A stretch of 64,000 bases of DNA from assembly GCF_019263745.1 (NCBI RefSeq), contig NZ_CP077107.1:1736001-1800000 (forward strand), given 5' to 3'. Of the stretch, positions 1 through 8,845 are shown one piece after another (the first letter of the stretch is position 1; every line of letters starts with the position of its first letter). Below the pieces are notes generated by a model. It was not told where the DNA came from and made no database searches. It saw nothing but the letters and a program-made list of their open reading frames with translations. The stretch is from Methanospirillum hungatei. GTDB taxonomy: Archaea; Halobacteriota; Methanomicrobia; Methanomicrobiales; Methanospirillaceae. A program made the position numbers and the translations under genes.

Positions 1-257
1 TCTTTTTCTATTGCCGATTTTGCTTCGTCATACTGACCTAATTTATAAAGAGTAAGTGCTTTTGCGGCCCAAACGGTGCATGATTTTTCATTAATTAGAA
101 TTTGTTGGTCAAAAGCATCCAGGGCTTCTTCAAATTTTCCTTGTTCAAAAAGCCTCAAACCTTTCTCGTAATTACTGTTATCATTATCTGCCTGAACCCA
201 AAAAGCTAATAATATCACAGATAATAGTGAAAACAGCAAAATCAACTTTCTTTGCAT
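1..257 (-). CDS. Secreted TPR-repeat protein, partial (C-terminus outside window)
   Basis: Reading leftward from the ATG at 257 gives MQRKLILLFSLLSV..., a basic start plus a hydrophobic stretch that looks like a signal peptide or membrane anchor. It is followed by TPR-like helices (EKGLRLFEQGKFEEALDAFD, then VWAAKALTLYKLGQYDEAKS). The frame stays open to base 1, so the C-terminus lies outside the window. It is probably an extracytoplasmic protein-interaction module. The same architecture occurs in the complete TPR protein at 58.5-59.5 kb. No function can be assigned beyond the fold. Confidence 0.75.
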   Translation of the reverse strand, partial: MQRKLILLFSLLSVILLAFWVQADNDNSNYEKGLRLFEQGKFEEALDAFDQQILINEKSCTVWAAKALTLYKLGQYDEAKSAIEK

Positions 258-845
258 ATAACTTCGTAAGCCACATTTATAGATAAAAATATTCTTTTAT
301 TGTCGTTGGTTAAAAACTGAATAGATGGCTAATACATAGAAACCGAGCTGATCAAATCAACTGAAATTTGATTGGATGAGTTACCGCTCCATAATTGGAC
401 ACCCTCTCTTGATGAATCCTAATTATCTATGGGATAACAATAAAAATCCACGAAAGGGGCATTCAGTTTTAGCGGATATATTGTATACATATACCATGTG
501 ATGTCCCCAAATTTACAAAAACTCCCGCCATTAATACTTGAAAAGTATGTGGGTAATCCTGTCAAATATTATCAACAAGAAAGTAAATTCCTGACACTCA
601 TATACTCAATCAATTTGGTGGCATGGTCGCGTTCTTCTTTCAACTATAAAATACCCAATTTATTCAGGTTTACACATCAATACAGGATCTCGTAATACCC
701 TCATAACCATCATGATTTATCATGTAGATACACTCAATAAAATCTGATAGACCTGATCCAGCCAGTCACAAAAATTTTTGACAGGCATCTACATCGTTCT
801 TTAGTGGGAATTGAATATGATGAAGGCACTCATGAGCACATAATT
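258..845. other. Intergenic stretch, no convincing gene
   Basis: About 590 bases between the TPR protein and the CBS regulator. A 65-aa frame at 498-695 has no ribosome-binding site and protein-unlike composition. An A/T run at 770-779 sits where a TATA element for the downstream regulator could be. No RNA gene or repeat was recognised. Confidence 0.5.
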
Positions 846-1724
846 ATGGATTTATCTCCGATTCAAAACGATATCCTGATTACTCTTATCAGCCTGTATG
901 AGAAAAAATCCCTTCCGATAAAAGGAGAGGAGATAGCTGACATCATTTTACGCAATCCCGGAACTGTCAGAAACCAGATGCAGGCACTCAAGGCGATAGG
1001 ACTCGTTGATGGAATTCCAGGGCCAAAAGGGGGGTACCATCCGACCGCTCTTGCGTACAAAGAACTCAACCTGAAACACAACGGGGAAGCATATGAAGTC
1101 AAGATCTCCCGTGACGGAGAGATTGTTCCGGGTGTGAAAGTTGGTGAGATCATCTTTACCACCCTCTCCCATGCCGATATCTGCCATGCCCAGATTCGGA
1201 TCATCGGAAGTGTGAAACTTTTCAATAATGGTGATGTCATCACCATTGGACCAACCCCGGTCAATAAACTGCTTATCAAGGGTGAAGTCTTTGGGAAAGA
1301 TGAGAATGAGCCAGCCCTGATCGTCTCAATCCTTGAGATGGTATCTTTGCCAAAAAAACCTATCCGGGACTATATGACCACCCCAATTAAGATGCTTTCT
1401 ACAAAAAATTCCCTGAAAGAGGCCGTAAGACTCTTTAATACACACCACATCCATGGTGCTCCAGTCATGGACGGGGGATTTCTCCGGGGCATTGTAACCA
1501 TGTCAGATATACTTCACGCCATAGAACAGGATCTTCCACTAGACACCCAGGTCAGTGAGGTCATGACTGAAGATGTGGTATATGCTGATGCATCGGTCCA
1601 GCTCTACGAGGTCATCAGAAAATTCAAGGAGCGTTCTATCGGACGTCTTGTTGTTTTCGAAGAGAACAGACCGGTGGGAATCCTGACCCAGTCAGATATC
1701 TTCCGGACACTGCCGACTAATTAA
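846..1724 (+). CDS. wHTH-CBS domain transcriptional regulator
   Basis: N-terminal winged helix (about residues 1-75, with a PGTVRNQMQALKAIGLVDG recognition-helix pattern), a middle region, then two CBS motifs (about 175-290; DYMTTP...GIVTMSDIL and EVMTEDVV...GILTQSDIF). CBS pairs usually bind adenosyl nucleotides, so this is probably a DNA-binding regulator gated by energy state or a nucleotide. I chose the ATG at 846 (MDLSPIQ) because family members usually begin there. A GTG at 804 would add 14 residues; neither start has a clear Shine-Dalgarno sequence and 804 could be leaderless. The methyltransferase starts 10 bases downstream, so the two are probably co-transcribed. Confidence 0.85.
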   Translation: MDLSPIQNDILITLISLYEKKSLPIKGEEIADIILRNPGTVRNQMQALKAIGLVDGIPGPKGGYHPTALAYKELNLKHNGEAYEVKISRDGEIVPGVKVGEIIFTTLSHADICHAQIRIIGSVKLFNNGDVITIGPTPVNKLLIKGEVFGKDENEPALIVSILEMVSLPKKPIRDYMTTPIKMLSTKNSLKEAVRLFNTHHIHGAPVMDGGFLRGIVTMSDILHAIEQDLPLDTQVSEVMTEDVVYADASVQLYEVIRKFKERSIGRLVVFEENRPVGILTQSDIFRTLPTN

Positions 1725-1734
1725 TTCCTCTTTC

Positions 1735-2724
1735 ATGCGATCTGTTACAACTCCGGGAGGTATTTTTTACAACGGTGAATGCATCTCTGGATCTGTTCTT
1801 ATTCCGGATAACTCCGTTGATCTCATCATAACTGATCCTCCCTATGGCATTGAAGGGGACAAACTCCACCGGCACTATAACCGGGATGAATCATTTGTAA
1901 CAGATGGATATGTAGAAATCCCAGCGGAGGATTATGAATCATTTACAAAGGACTGGATCGGTCAGGCTGAGCGTATTCTCAGGCCTGGAGGTTCTCTTTA
2001 TATCGTATCTGGTTATACCCATCTTCGTCACATCCTCAATGCACTCTACAAAACCAGCCTGGAGGAAGTAAACCATATCATCTGGCGATATAACTTCGGG
2101 GTATTTACCAGTCTGAAGTATGTCTCATCGCACTACCATATCCTGTTTTTTGCAAAGCCCGGGGGAAAGCGGACCTTTAACACCGAATGCAGGTTCTCCC
2201 TCTCGGAGAAGGATGAGAACGGGGGATCGCTCAATTACCAGGACCGGGAGGATGTCTGGATCATCAACCGGGAGTATAAACCAAGAAAGGTGAAGAATAA
2301 AAATGAACTTCCCACCGCTCTTTTAAGTAAAATCATCCAGTACAGCAGTAATGAAGGGGATCTGGTCTGTGATCTCTTCCTGGGTGGGTTTTCAACCGCA
2401 AAAACTGCGATCGGACTCTCACGAAGAGCAACCGGATTTGAGATATCTCCCGTTATGTTTGATGCCAGGATAGATGAGATGGCAGCGCTGATCCCCGGAT
2501 TTCTTCTCAATACCGCACAAACACCAAAGGAACCTGGCAGGAAACGGACCAGGAAGGCCTGGAATAAAGATGAGACAGAGCGACTCCGATCCAGGTATAA
2601 CGAGCTGAACCAGACCAATCTTTCTCAGAAAGAGGTTAACCAGCAATTACAGGAAGAGTTCGACCGGGGATACTGGTCAATTGAAAAAGCTCTCAAACAG
2701 ACTGGTATAAAACCAGGACGATAA
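1735..2724 (+). CDS. Site-specific DNA methyltransferase, beta class (N4-cytosine or N6-adenine)
   Basis: The catalytic motif TDPPYGIEG (motif IV) lies near residue 35, ahead of the SAM-binding motif I region DLFLGGFSTAKTAIG near residue 210. This order defines beta-class amino-methyltransferases. A C-terminal extension of about 70 residues (RKTRKAWNKDE...) looks like a small helical DNA-binding module. No restriction endonuclease is adjacent, so it is probably an orphan methylase. It directly follows the CBS regulator. The target base and sequence cannot be read from the protein. Confidence 0.88.
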   Translation: MRSVTTPGGIFYNGECISGSVLIPDNSVDLIITDPPYGIEGDKLHRHYNRDESFVTDGYVEIPAEDYESFTKDWIGQAERILRPGGSLYIVSGYTHLRHILNALYKTSLEEVNHIIWRYNFGVFTSLKYVSSHYHILFFAKPGGKRTFNTECRFSLSEKDENGGSLNYQDREDVWIINREYKPRKVKNKNELPTALLSKIIQYSSNEGDLVCDLFLGGFSTAKTAIGLSRRATGFEISPVMFDARIDEMAALIPGFLLNTAQTPKEPGRKRTRKAWNKDETERLRSRYNELNQTNLSQKEVNQQLQEEFDRGYWSIEKALKQTGIKPGR

Positions 2725-2783
2725 CCGGAGATATCAGTATCTGATCGGGAGATTTATTATTGGATACAACCGAAATCTGATAT

Positions 2784-3035
2784 ATGAAGTCCATACTTGC
2801 CCGCACGCTCTCACGGAAACAGATCGTGACCAATGACGGGAAAGCAATCGGATCACTTCGCAATCTGATGGTAGATTTTGATACTGGCCTTATCACCGAC
2901 CTTGTGCTCGAGCCGGACCAGTCCTTTGATACAACCGGATATACTCTGGACGGAGATCGGATGCTTATCCCCTTTGAAGCAGTAAGGGACATCAAGGACT
3001 TTATCGTGGTAGACCGTTATCTTGCCAGAATGTGA
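2784..3035 (+). CDS. PRC-barrel domain protein
   Basis: An 83-aa protein made almost entirely of one PRC-barrel: ARTLSRKQIVTNDGKAIGSLRNLMVDFDTGLITDLVLEP. Small stand-alone PRC-barrel proteins are common in methanogens and are linked to RNA processing or cell division, but the role of this one is unknown. Its 3' end overlaps the convergent pgp gene by 19 bases. Confidence 0.85.
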   Translation: MKSILARTLSRKQIVTNDGKAIGSLRNLMVDFDTGLITDLVLEPDQSFDTTGYTLDGDRMLIPFEAVRDIKDFIVVDRYLARM

Positions 3036-3715
3036 GGGAAGTACTTCCTCATAATCTCAACAAATCCTTCTCCGTACGGAACTGATGAACAAAAGTCAGA
3101 AATATTCCGTACATCTTCTTGTGCATTTGCAACGCAACAACCGGTACCTGCAGCCTTAATCATACCGATATCGTTCTCTGAGTCTCCTATGCCAAGGAAC
3201 TCCTCAGGTAGTATACCTAGCTGTTCTGCAACAATATGAAACGTCTTTCCTTTATCGATTCCAGCCTCATGAATATGAATCGCAAAGTTCGTATCCATGA
3301 TATCAACCGGCCAGCCGGCAAGAAGAGACCTCACCTCGTCTACCGGTACCTCCCGGGCAAACGCGATATCAGAATACCGCTCCTGGTGGGAGTAAAGTTC
3401 AAGACGGATGCCTTTTTTCGTATAGTATTCTTCTAACAGGTTCAAAGCTTTTACTGCAATATCCCGGTTCGCCATAACCTTCATTGAGCCCTGAAATCCA
3501 ATGCGGTACACGCCACCATTTTCACCAATGAATGTTCCACCGGTGCCGATGAGCTTGCAGAGCCCTTTGAGAAGGCAGGAGGTGTTCCCTGAGGAGAGCA
3601 CCACCTCTATACCATTCTCCTGGAGCTTTCGTATTGTCTCTATGGCAGCAGTCGAAAGCCTGCGCTTTTCATCAGTCAGTGTTCCATCTATATCAGTTAT
3701 CACGCCCCGTAACAC
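3017..3715 (-). CDS. pgp: Phosphoglycolate phosphatase, archaeal HAD type
   Basis: HAD hydrolase with DIDGTLTD near the N-terminus (nucleophile and acid/base aspartates), an SSGNT motif II near residue 42, and GDSENDIGM near residue 177 (metal site). The length of 232 aa and Cof-type cap fit the archaeal phosphoglycolate phosphatase family (Thermoplasma TA0175 type), which hydrolyses 2-phosphoglycolate to glycolate. It is the last gene of the leftward run that includes radA, beginning 24 bases after the radA stop. Other small phosphate-ester substrates remain possible. Confidence 0.85.
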   Translation of the reverse strand: MLRGVITDIDGTLTDEKRRLSTAAIETIRKLQENGIEVVLSSGNTSCLLKGLCKLIGTGGTFIGENGGVYRIGFQGSMKVMANRDIAVKALNLLEEYYTKKGIRLELYSHQERYSDIAFAREVPVDEVRSLLAGWPVDIMDTNFAIHIHEAGIDKGKTFHIVAEQLGILPEEFLGIGDSENDIGMIKAAGTGCCVANAQEDVRNISDFCSSVPYGEGFVEIMRKYFPHILAR

Positions 3716-3739
3716 AGATAAACTCCTATAATTGTGGAT

Positions 3740-4963
3740 TTAGCAGGACCGAAGACCGCCCTCTTCCACAAGGAACGTTGCTTCCCCTTCCGGCAGGTTT
3801 GGACTGTCAACAAGCCGGAAGATACGCTTTCCGCCCTTGCTTTTACGCAGGTATACCCTGAAGGTGGCAGTATGGCCGACGATATTTCCTCCGATAGGTT
3901 TTGTCGGATCACCAAAGAAAACTGCCGGATTGGATTGGACCTGGTTTGTCACAAGGCCTATGGCATTGTACTCGTCACAGAGTTTGAAGATGTCATGCAT
4001 GTGACGGTTCAGTTTCTGCTGACGTTCTGCAAGAGATCCCCGTCCTGCATACTCTGACCTGAAAAGACCGGTAAGAGAATCCACAATTACCAGCTTGACT
4101 GGTTTCCCTGCAGCCTTCAGTTCTTCAGCAAGTTCTCTGGATGTCTCGATAAGGAGCATCTGATGGTCAGAGGTCTGGGCACGGGCAACGTGGATATTTT
4201 TTAAGAATTCCTGAGGTTCTGCACCTTCTATCTCTAGGCCCTTTACCATCTGCTCAATACGTTCAGGTCTGAAGGTGTTTTCAGTGTCTACGTAGATGAC
4301 CGAACCACCAAGACCACCAAGTTCCTCAGGGAGCTGAACATTGACTGCCATCTGGTGGACAATCTGGGATTTACCAGAACCGAACTCACCATACATCTCA
4401 GTGATGGCCTGGGTCTCAAATCCTCCACCAAGGAGTTCATCGACTTCCGGAACAAGGGTGCGAAGTTTCTTGACTTTCAGACGTTGCTCAAAGACATCGG
4501 TTCCAGTCTTAAATCCGCCAATATCTGCCTGATCCCGGCACCACTTGATCATCTTCTTTGCGGTTGCCTCACCCAGTTCTGCAGCTTCTGCCAGGGTTGA
4601 AGGGAGTGAGGTTGCAATACTTTCAACAGTCAGAAATCCTGCATCCCGAAGTTTTTCTGCAATAGCCGGGCCGACACCCGGAATATCTTCAATATCCAGT
4701 CTCCGTTGTGGCATATTTGTTATATCTTCCTTATTTGCGGACGGAGCAGTTGTGGATTCTTCTGCATCAGGGTTCAGCTGGGTTGTGCACCATTTTATCA
4801 TCTTGCGGGCGGTTGCCTCCCCAATTTCTGCAGTATCATAGAGTTCAGTTGCAGTTGCCTGTGCAATCTTCTCCACTGACTCATACCCGGCTTCGCGGAG
4901 TTTCTCTGCGGTAGTAGGTCCCACACCGGGAATGTCCTCAAGTTTGTATGCTTCTGTTGCCAT
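3740..4963 (-). CDS. radA: RadA recombinase with duplicated N-terminal HhH domain
   Basis: Archaeal RecA/Rad51 homologue that forms filaments on single-stranded DNA and drives strand exchange. Walker A is GEFGSGKS at residues 192-199 and Walker B LVIVDS at 291-296; the C-terminal core is complete. It is 407 aa, against about 320-350 in most archaeal RadA. The extra length is a second helix-hairpin-helix domain: residues 8-60 and 89-145 both carry [15 protein letters not shown] and GEATA.KMIKWC. An internal ATG at 4714 (Met84), preceded by GGAAG, would give a canonical 324-aa RadA. Encoded downstream of rpa and upstream of pgp. Confidence 0.95.
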   Translation of the reverse strand: MATEAYKLEDIPGVGPTTAEKLREAGYESVEKIAQATATELYDTAEIGEATARKMIKWCTTQLNPDAEESTTAPSANKEDITNMPQRRLDIEDIPGVGPAIAEKLRDAGFLTVESIATSLPSTLAEAAELGEATAKKMIKWCRDQADIGGFKTGTDVFEQRLKVKKLRTLVPEVDELLGGGFETQAITEMYGEFGSGKSQIVHQMAVNVQLPEELGGLGGSVIYVDTENTFRPERIEQMVKGLEIEGAEPQEFLKNIHVARAQTSDHQMLLIETSRELAEELKAAGKPVKLVIVDSLTGLFRSEYAGRGSLAERQQKLNRHMHDIFKLCDEYNAIGLVTNQVQSNPAVFFGDPTKPIGGNIVGHTATFRVYLRKSKGGKRIFRLVDSPNLPEGEATFLVEEGGLRSC

Positions 4964-5040
4964 AGTATTTTCCTCATCATACAGGTGGCAACGAGGGGTA
5001 TTTAAGCCTAAAAGAAACGGGGTGAAAGTGAAAACTGCAT

Positions 5041-6330
5041 TTATGAAAGTGACCGGATAAAAGCGGAAATGTCATTTTTCATAGCTGCATGGTCGTGATT
5101 TACCACTTCTTCACTTTCGCAAAAGACTCTTTTTCCACTTGCCAGGCCAGTCATGATCACATGGGTACCATGAGGAAGTTTTGTCTCCACAAGCCATGAT
5201 CCCTCGCTGGTTGCAAGAAGGGTACCTTCTGGTACATGAAGAACGACTCCTTCAATCCGGACTTTTTCTGTTTGTCCCGGAACCACGAACAGAGCGCCGC
5301 TCCTTCCGAGGGATACTTCAGTCTCACCAGATCGCCCAATCTTTGCATAGGCATTGTAAAGCATGAGCGTTTCACCGGAAAGGAGCGTTCGTTTTGCATC
5401 AGCATCCCAGAGTACCAGAGGAACTTCTGCACTCTCATCAGAAAACCGGAGGTTCCTGACCCAGGAAGTCGTACCATCCCGTTTCGTAAACGGTTTTGCA
5501 GGAAGGATTTTTGTAATGGTTCCCCGGACAGTAAAACTCTGTTCAGGGACAAGGGTACCAAGTGGCGTTACCGGAATTGCCGGGATAGTATTGACAGGGG
5601 AGATGTGACTCTCTTCGTCAAATATAACCTCTCTTCCCCCATAATCTCCTTCTTTTACCAGAGCACCGGTCACCGATATGGACGTCCCAGGCGATACTCC
5701 GGATAACAGGGCAGATTCCCAGCAGAGAAGCCGTGCAGTTCCATTTGTGTCACCGACAAGTCCGCTCACCATCTCACCACCGGTTCCATCCCGACGGGTA
5801 AATGGACGGGGCTCTGCAAGACTGAGGATGAGAAGATGCAGATCAGTGCGCTCAGGAGGTTTCCGTTCTTTCACCTCCATCACGCAGTCGATGTCAACAC
5901 ACGTCTTTCGCAGGTTGAGCGGCATAATCTCCCGGATAGACTTTCCATGTCGTCCGATAATCTCAACCACATCAGCAATCTCAAACGTGTCTTCAAGGGC
6001 TGCAGCCTGTTCGTCCCAGAAGACCAGTTCAACCTGTCCGGTCTCATCAGCCACCGTCAGCCGTGAGACAAGACCCTTCTCTCCATCTGACCTATCAAAC
6101 TCCTTTACACCGGAGAATCCGATTATCTTTCCATAAAAACAGAAGAGGGAGGATTTTCCCCGAAGACCACGGATCTTGACATGGGATCGGCCAAGATCTT
6201 TTACCACCAGCAGGGCTGCAGCAGTCTCATCTGCAAGATTTCCGCAATCGTTTATTTTTTTCTCTATCAGACGGTCAAATTCTTCCCTGCTAACCAGGTC
6301 ATCGACCAGAGCGTAGTGATATCTGACCAC
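5041..6330 (-). CDS. rpa: Replication protein A (single-stranded DNA-binding, OB folds)
   Basis: A 429-aa protein with several OB folds: about residues 65-150 ([19 protein letters not shown]), 170-250 ([18 protein letters not shown]) and 270-360 ([18 protein letters not shown]), plus a C-terminal region. The repeated 'v.D.tg...lvlWd' strand pattern is typical of archaeal RPA. No zinc-finger cysteines are visible, unlike some euryarchaeal RPA41 proteins. Start is GTG at 6330, supported by GGAGTG a few bases upstream. It lies 15 bases after lysA and 77 before radA; RPA coats the ssDNA onto which RadA loads, so the pairing is functionally sensible. Confidence 0.9.
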   Translation of the reverse strand: MVRYHYALVDDLVSREEFDRLIEKKINDCGNLADETAAALLVVKDLGRSHVKIRGLRGKSSLFCFYGKIIGFSGVKEFDRSDGEKGLVSRLTVADETGQVELVFWDEQAAALEDTFEIADVVEIIGRHGKSIREIMPLNLRKTCVDIDCVMEVKERKPPERTDLHLLILSLAEPRPFTRRDGTGGEMVSGLVGDTNGTARLLCWESALLSGVSPGTSISVTGALVKEGDYGGREVIFDEESHISPVNTIPAIPVTPLGTLVPEQSFTVRGTITKILPAKPFTKRDGTTSWVRNLRFSDESAEVPLVLWDADAKRTLLSGETLMLYNAYAKIGRSGETEVSLGRSGALFVVPGQTEKVRIEGVVLHVPEGTLLATSEGSWLVETKLPHGTHVIMTGLASGKRVFCESEEVVNHDHAAMKNDISAFIRSLS

Positions 6331-6345
6331 CGGTTCACTCCGGTG

Positions 6346-7641
6346 TTATGAAAGCCATGAAGGAGTCACGAGGTTTGCCATCAGGTCAGCAATGGTCTCT
6401 GCCCTTCTCATCAGTTCTGCCTGCCCTTTCCTTACCAGCACCTCTGCACACCGGCCCCTGCCATTGTACTGGGATGCCATGGAGTATCCGTAGGCACCAG
6501 CATCAAGGACAGCTATCAGGTCGCTGGCAACAACGTCGGGAAGCTCCCGATCATGGGCAAGGATATCTCCCGTCTCACAGATGGGGCCCGTGATCGTGTA
6601 TGTTCCAGCCGGTTTTTCATCAGCACGGTTTGCCACGAGCACCTCATGGTATGAATCATACATCGCCGGACGGATGAGAAGATTGAATCCTGCGTCCACA
6701 TTCACAAAGGTCTTGTGTGCCTTTTTGACCGAGTTCACTTTGGTCAGGAGGACTGTTGAGTCACAGACCATGGACCGGCCTGGTTCAATCCAGATCTCAG
6801 GTGAAATACCGAGCCGTCCAAGGACCGATGTGCAGACCGGCATGACAGCACTTGCATAGCTGGCAAAGGATGGTGCATCTGGTCCATGATGATCATATGC
6901 CACTCCAAGTCCGCCACCAAGGTCAATGAATTTGAACTTCACACCCATCCGGTGGAGCTCTTCAACAACCTCCATCATAACCTGTGCTTCCTTTGCAAAA
7001 GGTTCGATCTCAAGGATTTGGGAACCGATGTGACAGTGAATACCAACCGGGACGACGTTTTTACAGGCAAGGGCTGCAGCATAGGCATCGGCAATCTCTG
7101 TTGCCGGGATACCAAATTTCGATGTTGCAAGTCCGGTTGCTATCTTCGGGTGTGTCGGCACATCAATTGCCGGATTAACCCTGAAGGATATCTGGGCAAC
7201 CTTTCCTGCTTCTCCTGCAATCCGGTCAAGCTGAGCCAGTTCATCCAGCGAATCAAGTGATACCCTGACATCTTTCTCCACAGCCAGACGATGATCTGCC
7301 TCGGTCTTTGAGGAGCCATTAAAGAGCAGGTGCTCTGGCTTCATCCCGGCAAGAAGGGCCATATGCAGTTCTCCGGATGAGAAGACATCTGCTCCTGCAC
7401 CCTCCTCTGCAAGGATCTTTATGATATTGAGGTTTCCATTTGCCTTTGCTGCATAGAGAACCCGGATATGTGAGTAATGGGCTGACAGAGCAGCCACATA
7501 CCCCCGGAAGTTGTCCCGTATTCTGGTCTCATCGGTGACATACAGGGGGGTTCCATAATCGAATGCCAGTTCAACCGTATCACACCCGTCAATCATCAGG
7601 TGGTGATTCTGTATGGAGAGATGCGGTGGAAGGTTCACCAT
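6346..7641 (-). CDS. lysA: Diaminopimelate decarboxylase
   Basis: PLP fold-III decarboxylase of 431 aa that converts meso-diaminopimelate to lysine. Visible landmarks are YAAKANGN (PLP lysine) near residue 65, HCHIGSQ near 200, the glycine-rich LGGGLGV near 245, EPGRSMV near 290 and the CETGD motif near 355. It overlaps the upstream dapL by 7 bases, so the last two lysine steps are translationally coupled. Confidence 0.95.
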   Translation of the reverse strand: MVNLPPHLSIQNHHLMIDGCDTVELAFDYGTPLYVTDETRIRDNFRGYVAALSAHYSHIRVLYAAKANGNLNIIKILAEEGAGADVFSSGELHMALLAGMKPEHLLFNGSSKTEADHRLAVEKDVRVSLDSLDELAQLDRIAGEAGKVAQISFRVNPAIDVPTHPKIATGLATSKFGIPATEIADAYAAALACKNVVPVGIHCHIGSQILEIEPFAKEAQVMMEVVEELHRMGVKFKFIDLGGGLGVAYDHHGPDAPSFASYASAVMPVCTSVLGRLGISPEIWIEPGRSMVCDSTVLLTKVNSVKKAHKTFVNVDAGFNLLIRPAMYDSYHEVLVANRADEKPAGTYTITGPICETGDILAHDRELPDVVASDLIAVLDAGAYGYSMASQYNGRGRCAEVLVRKGQAELMRRAETIADLMANLVTPSWLS

Positions 7642-8783
7642 TTCACCTCTCCCATCCGGTCCACTGCCTCTTTTATACGGTCAACAGAGCGGGTAATTGC
7701 GAATCTGACATAGCCTTCTCCGGATTTTCCAAAGCCGACACCGGGAGTTACAACAATTCCGGTCTCATCAAGCATCTTTGCTGCAAATGAGATGCTATCT
7801 GGAACACTCATCCAGACATAGAAGGTTGCCTTTGGTGTGGTAACATCAAATCCAAGCTTGGTAAGGCCACTAACCAGCACATCACGCCGTTCCTGGTAGA
7901 CCTTACATGCCTCTGCAACACAATCCTGGGGACCCTGAAGAGCCGCTATTGCTGCATACTGAACCGGATTAAATACCCCTGAATCAATATTGGTTTTTAC
8001 AATACCAAGACCGCGGATAACCTCCTTATTTCCGACTGCCATTCCTATCCGCCATCCGGTCATATTGTAGGTCTTTGACAGGGAGTGCATCTCAATACCT
8101 ATCTCATCTGCTCCGTCGGTCTCAAGAAAAGACGGTGCCTTGTATCCATCAAAAGAGATTTCAGAGTAGGCATTGTCACTGACAACCACAATACCATGTT
8201 CCCGTGCAAATTCTACAACCTCCTGGTAGAATGAGGGGGGTGCAATGGCTGATGTTGGATTATTCGGATAGTTAATCCACATAAGTTTTGCTTTCTTTGC
8301 AACATCCTTCGGAATAGCATCAAGATCAGGGAGAAACCCATTCTCTTTGAGAAGGGGCATCTCATGAGTTTTTGCTTCAGCAAAGAGGGCTCCTGTGCTA
8401 TAGACCGGATACCCGGGACTTGGAACCAGAACATAATCTCCCGGACCCACGAGAGCTTCAGGGATATGGGCAACCCCATCCTTTGAACCCATCAGGGAGA
8501 TGACCTGTGAGTTGGGATCTACATCAACACCAAACCGCTTATTGTACCAGCCCGCGACAGCCTGGCGGTATGCTGCCATGCCCAGATAGGACGGATAATG
8601 ATGATTGTCCGGATTTTTAGCTGCATCAATGAGAGCATCGACAATATGGGGCGGAGTAGGAAGATCAGGGTCGCCGACTCCAAGGTCGATAACATCAACC
8701 CCTTCAGCCCTTTTCTTTGCTTTCATCTCATCTATGCGGGCAAATAAATAGGGGGGAAGATTCTCGATCCGTTGTGCAAACAT
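7635..8783 (-). CDS. dapL: LL-diaminopimelate aminotransferase
   Basis: PLP fold-I aminotransferase of 382 aa. It has DLGVGDPDLPTP near the N-terminus, NYPNNPTSA near residue 170, and SLSKTYNMTGWRIG near 235 containing the Schiff-base lysine. With lysA as partner it fits DapL, which makes LL-diaminopimelate directly from tetrahydrodipicolinate in the one-step pathway of methanogens. It is the first gene of the dapL-lysA-rpa-radA-pgp leftward run. An unrelated aminotransferase specificity is possible but less likely next to lysA. Confidence 0.9.
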   Translation of the reverse strand: MFAQRIENLPPYLFARIDEMKAKKRAEGVDVIDLGVGDPDLPTPPHIVDALIDAAKNPDNHHYPSYLGMAAYRQAVAGWYNKRFGVDVDPNSQVISLMGSKDGVAHIPEALVGPGDYVLVPSPGYPVYSTGALFAEAKTHEMPLLKENGFLPDLDAIPKDVAKKAKLMWINYPNNPTSAIAPPSFYQEVVEFAREHGIVVVSDNAYSEISFDGYKAPSFLETDGADEIGIEMHSLSKTYNMTGWRIGMAVGNKEVIRGLGIVKTNIDSGVFNPVQYAAIAALQGPQDCVAEACKVYQERRDVLVSGLTKLGFDVTTPKATFYVWMSVPDSISFAAKMLDETGIVVTPGVGFGKSGEGYVRFAITRSVDRIKEAVDRMGEVKW

Positions 8784-8845
8784 GGTGATACACGTTAGCC
8801 ATCAGAATTCATAGATGTTTAGGAACGAAAAGAAGGAAAGGGGGA

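Noticed and set aside
498-695. 65-aa open frame in the first intergenic stretch
   Set aside because: No ribosome-binding site, no recognisable domain, composition typical of AT-rich non-coding DNA.
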